Assembly: GCA_016927125.1 (NCBI GenBank)
Contig: JAFGNG010000147.1
Location: 1 to 8,064, forward strand
Direction: 5' to 3'
Origin: Planctomycetota bacterium
GTDB taxonomy: Bacteria; Planctomycetota; SZUA-567; JAFGNG01
Length of the DNA: 8,064 nt
In this document: positions 6,794 through 8,064 of the stretch, piece after piece
Position numbering within the stretch: position 1 is the first letter of the stretch
Layout: each line of letters starts with the position of its first letter
Made by a program: the position numbers and the translations under genes
Notes under the pieces: model-generated
Seen by the model: the letters and a program-made list of their open reading frames with translations, nothing else
Told to the model about the DNA's origin: nothing
Database searches by the model: none

Positions 6794-7954
6794 TTAACCT
6801 ATTATTGTAGACAACAGTTCCGAATAAGTTTTGGCCTCGGCTTCGGCATAGCTGGCGAGCGAGGCGTTTTCCAAGATGTATTTTCGCGCGTTGTTGCCAA
6901 GGGTTTCCCTTACAGAAGAGGATTCCATCAGGTGATCGATTCCCACACGCAAGGCCTCTGCATCGGGCTCGCAGAGCCAGCCGGTGACCCCGTGGCGGAT
7001 AACGTTGTTGATGCCAATCACATTGCTCCCTACTACCGCTGCCCCGCAGGCCATGGCTTCCAAGAGGGCCTTGGGATTACCCTCGTAGCGTGAGCAAAGT
7101 ACAAAAAGAGCGTGGCGATTTATTAATCCCGGTAGTTTATCATTCGGGACTGCGCCCAGGAAATCAACCTTGATGTTATTCTGTGAGGCGTATTTTTTAA
7201 GGGCTGGTTGCTCTTCACCAGTACCGACCAGGGTCAGCATGTAATCACTGCCTTGGAGGGCTTCGAGCAACATGGCGAGATTCTTTTCCGCAGCTAAACG
7301 GCCAATATAGAGGATACTCTTCTCAAGCTTCTGGCGGTCTTGTGGGGCAAAGAGGTCAGTATCCACAAAATTCATGCGGACCGAGATCTTGTCGCGAGAA
7401 ATATTGAATTCTTGTTGGACAAAGGCGCTATCTTCCTCACAGGCTAACAAAATCCTGTCTGCAGCCTGATAGGATTTTCTGGAAACCATCCTTACAATCT
7501 TGCGATAGAGCCAGGAACGCCCCTGCCTCGCGGCCAAGAGGTTGGGCTCATATCCGCAGCGGAGGAGCAAGGGTTTTTGATAAACCCGCGCGGCCTTGAC
7601 CGCGCTCCAGCTTCCCCACAACTGGTTGGTCTTGATGAGGTTAACCGAGGTCAGGGTTTTTTGCAGGGTAGCAGGCAGAGATAAGGAACGCAGATATTTC
7701 ATCACCCGCGAGTATGGCATGAACCTGCTTGTATTCAAGGGTACAATTTTTATAGGATCGAGACGGGACTCATATCCCAAGTCTAAATCATTCCCATAGG
7801 TAATAAAAGTAGTCTTGATTCCCCGCTCAGCCAGATCCTGGTAGAGCTGGATCTCCCGCTCCAGGTAGCCGAGATGATCCCAGTCTATCAGGGATACCCC
7901 GAAGGTAAAGAACAAGGCTACTGAAGGTGCTTTGCGGGCATCAGGTGCAGACAT
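6794..7954 (-). CDS. Family 4 (GT4, GT-B fold) glycosyltransferase
   Basis: Retaining glycosyltransferase that adds a sugar to a cytoplasmic glycan intermediate; specificity is not readable. The 386-residue protein has the C-terminal GT-B domain: SILYIGRLAAEKN (213-225) with phosphate-binding Arg219 and Lys224, LTLVGTGEEQPAL (240-252), VDFLGAVPNDKL (263-274), and the EX7E motif Glu291/Glu299 in EGNPKALLEAMACG, followed by HGVTGWLCEPDA. The N-terminal domain lacks the usual glycine-rich opening and instead reads FFTFGVSLIDWDHLGY with REIQLY and TTFITYGN, which marks a subfamily. The ATG at 7954 shares one base with the TAA of the upstream gene (TAATG). A G8 run ends 6 nt before it and probably serves as ribosome site by wobble pairing. 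The next gene starts 9 bp after its stop. Length is typical of the family. Confidence 0.94.
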   Translation of the reverse strand: MSAPDARKAPSVALFFTFGVSLIDWDHLGYLEREIQLYQDLAERGIKTTFITYGNDLDLGYESRLDPIKIVPLNTSRFMPYSRVMKYLRSLSLPATLQKTLTSVNLIKTNQLWGSWSAVKAARVYQKPLLLRCGYEPNLLAARQGRSWLYRKIVRMVSRKSYQAADRILLACEEDSAFVQQEFNISRDKISVRMNFVDTDLFAPQDRQKLEKSILYIGRLAAEKNLAMLLEALQGSDYMLTLVGTGEEQPALKKYASQNNIKVDFLGAVPNDKLPGLINRHALFVLCSRYEGNPKALLEAMACGAAVVGSNVIGINNVIRHGVTGWLCEPDAEALRVGIDHLMESSSVRETLGNNARKYILENASLASYAEAEAKTYSELLSTIIG

Positions 7955-8064
7955 TACAGACCCCCCCCGAGCAGTTCACGGAAGAGTTGGTAATAGCGAG
8001 CGGCGATGTTTTCAGTATAATACGGCGACATCAGCTTGCTCCCGTTTACAGAGTATTCCACAAG
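7954..8064 (-). CDS. C-terminal end of a probable glycosyltransferase (5' part outside window)
   Basis: The frame is open from the window edge at 8064 to a TAA at 7956-7954, giving the last 36 residues of a protein. They include LVEYSVNGSKLMSPYY and ENIAARYYQLFRELL and end LLGGGL. The helix with Ala-Arg-Tyr-Tyr and a Leu-rich end resembles the closing helix of GT4 glycosyltransferases, and the gene directly precedes one, so a glycosyltransferase is the best guess; 36 residues cannot prove it. The end overlaps the start of the GT4 gene by one base (TAATG), which shows it belongs to the same operon. The Gly-Gly-Gly near the end is encoded by a G8 run that also serves the next gene as its apparent ribosome site. 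Confidence 0.6.
   Translation of the reverse strand, partial: LVEYSVNGSKLMSPYYTENIAARYYQLFRELLGGGL
7961..7968 (-). promoter_or_regulatory. G8 tract: ribosome site of the GT4 gene and possible slippage site
   Basis: Eight consecutive G on the minus strand lie inside the last codons of the upstream gene and end 6 nt before the GT4 ATG. As a ribosome site the run would pair with CCUCC using one G-U wobble, because no GGAGG is present. In the zero frame the codons are CTC GGG GGG GGT CTG TAA. One extra G, or a -1 slip of polymerase or ribosome, removes the stop and enters the GT4 frame at its ATG. Confidence 0.5.

Noticed and set aside
6103..6799. The 11-mer GGTTAAAAAGC just upstream of both methyltransferase starts (6113-6103 and 6799-6789, minus strand)
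   Set aside because: Several 11-mer repeats are expected by chance in 8 kb, one copy is part of a coding sequence (end of the smaller methyltransferase), and the distances to the starts differ (1 and 4 nt).

Overview
The window is entirely bacterial coding sequence, and every gene I can support lies on the minus strand, so transcription runs from position 8064 towards position 1. The gene complement (glycosyltransferases, methyltransferases, a membrane-anchored SGNH protein, a UbiB-family kinase, Fmt) fits a Gram-negative bacterium of moderate GC content. A Desulfuromonadota- or other proteobacterium-like host is a guess from the overall look of the UbiB-like protein and is not demonstrated.

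Region 1 (about 8064 down to 2761) is a tightly packed surface-glycan operon. It begins with the C-terminal end of a protein that is probably a glycosyltransferase. Then come a GT4-type glycosyltransferase, two different class I SAM-dependent methyltransferases, a GT2-type glycosyltransferase, and a protein with five predicted membrane helices and an SGNH (GDSL-like) catalytic domain. The junctions are TAATG, a 9-bp gap, ATGA, TGATG and a short gap of about 18 bp, so the genes are almost certainly co-transcribed and partly translationally coupled. The parts suggest assembly of a sugar chain on the cytoplasmic side, methylation of sugars or of a chain end, and addition or removal of acyl groups on the periplasmic side. 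The actual glycan (O-antigen, exopolysaccharide or other) cannot be named from this window, and the start of the operon lies beyond 8064.

Region 2 (2573 to 2760) is the only real intergenic stretch. It is AT-rich, holds a 14-bp perfect AT palindrome and a plausible extended -10 promoter reading towards ubiB, and shows no convincing intrinsic terminator.

Region 3 (2572 down to 1) holds two housekeeping genes: a UbiB/ABC1-family atypical kinase with a C-terminal membrane hairpin, then methionyl-tRNA formyltransferase (fmt), cut by the window edge before its end. They are 33 bp apart with no terminator between them and are probably one transcription unit.

The main points for a second look are three. 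A G8 tract at the junction of the first two genes would, with one added G (or a -1 slip), fuse the two proteins in frame. The UbiB-like protein has a natural Ala-to-Gly change in its A-rich nucleotide loop. The membrane SGNH protein has an altered block I. I found no RNA genes, CRISPR, insertion sequences or clearly novel defence-like system.
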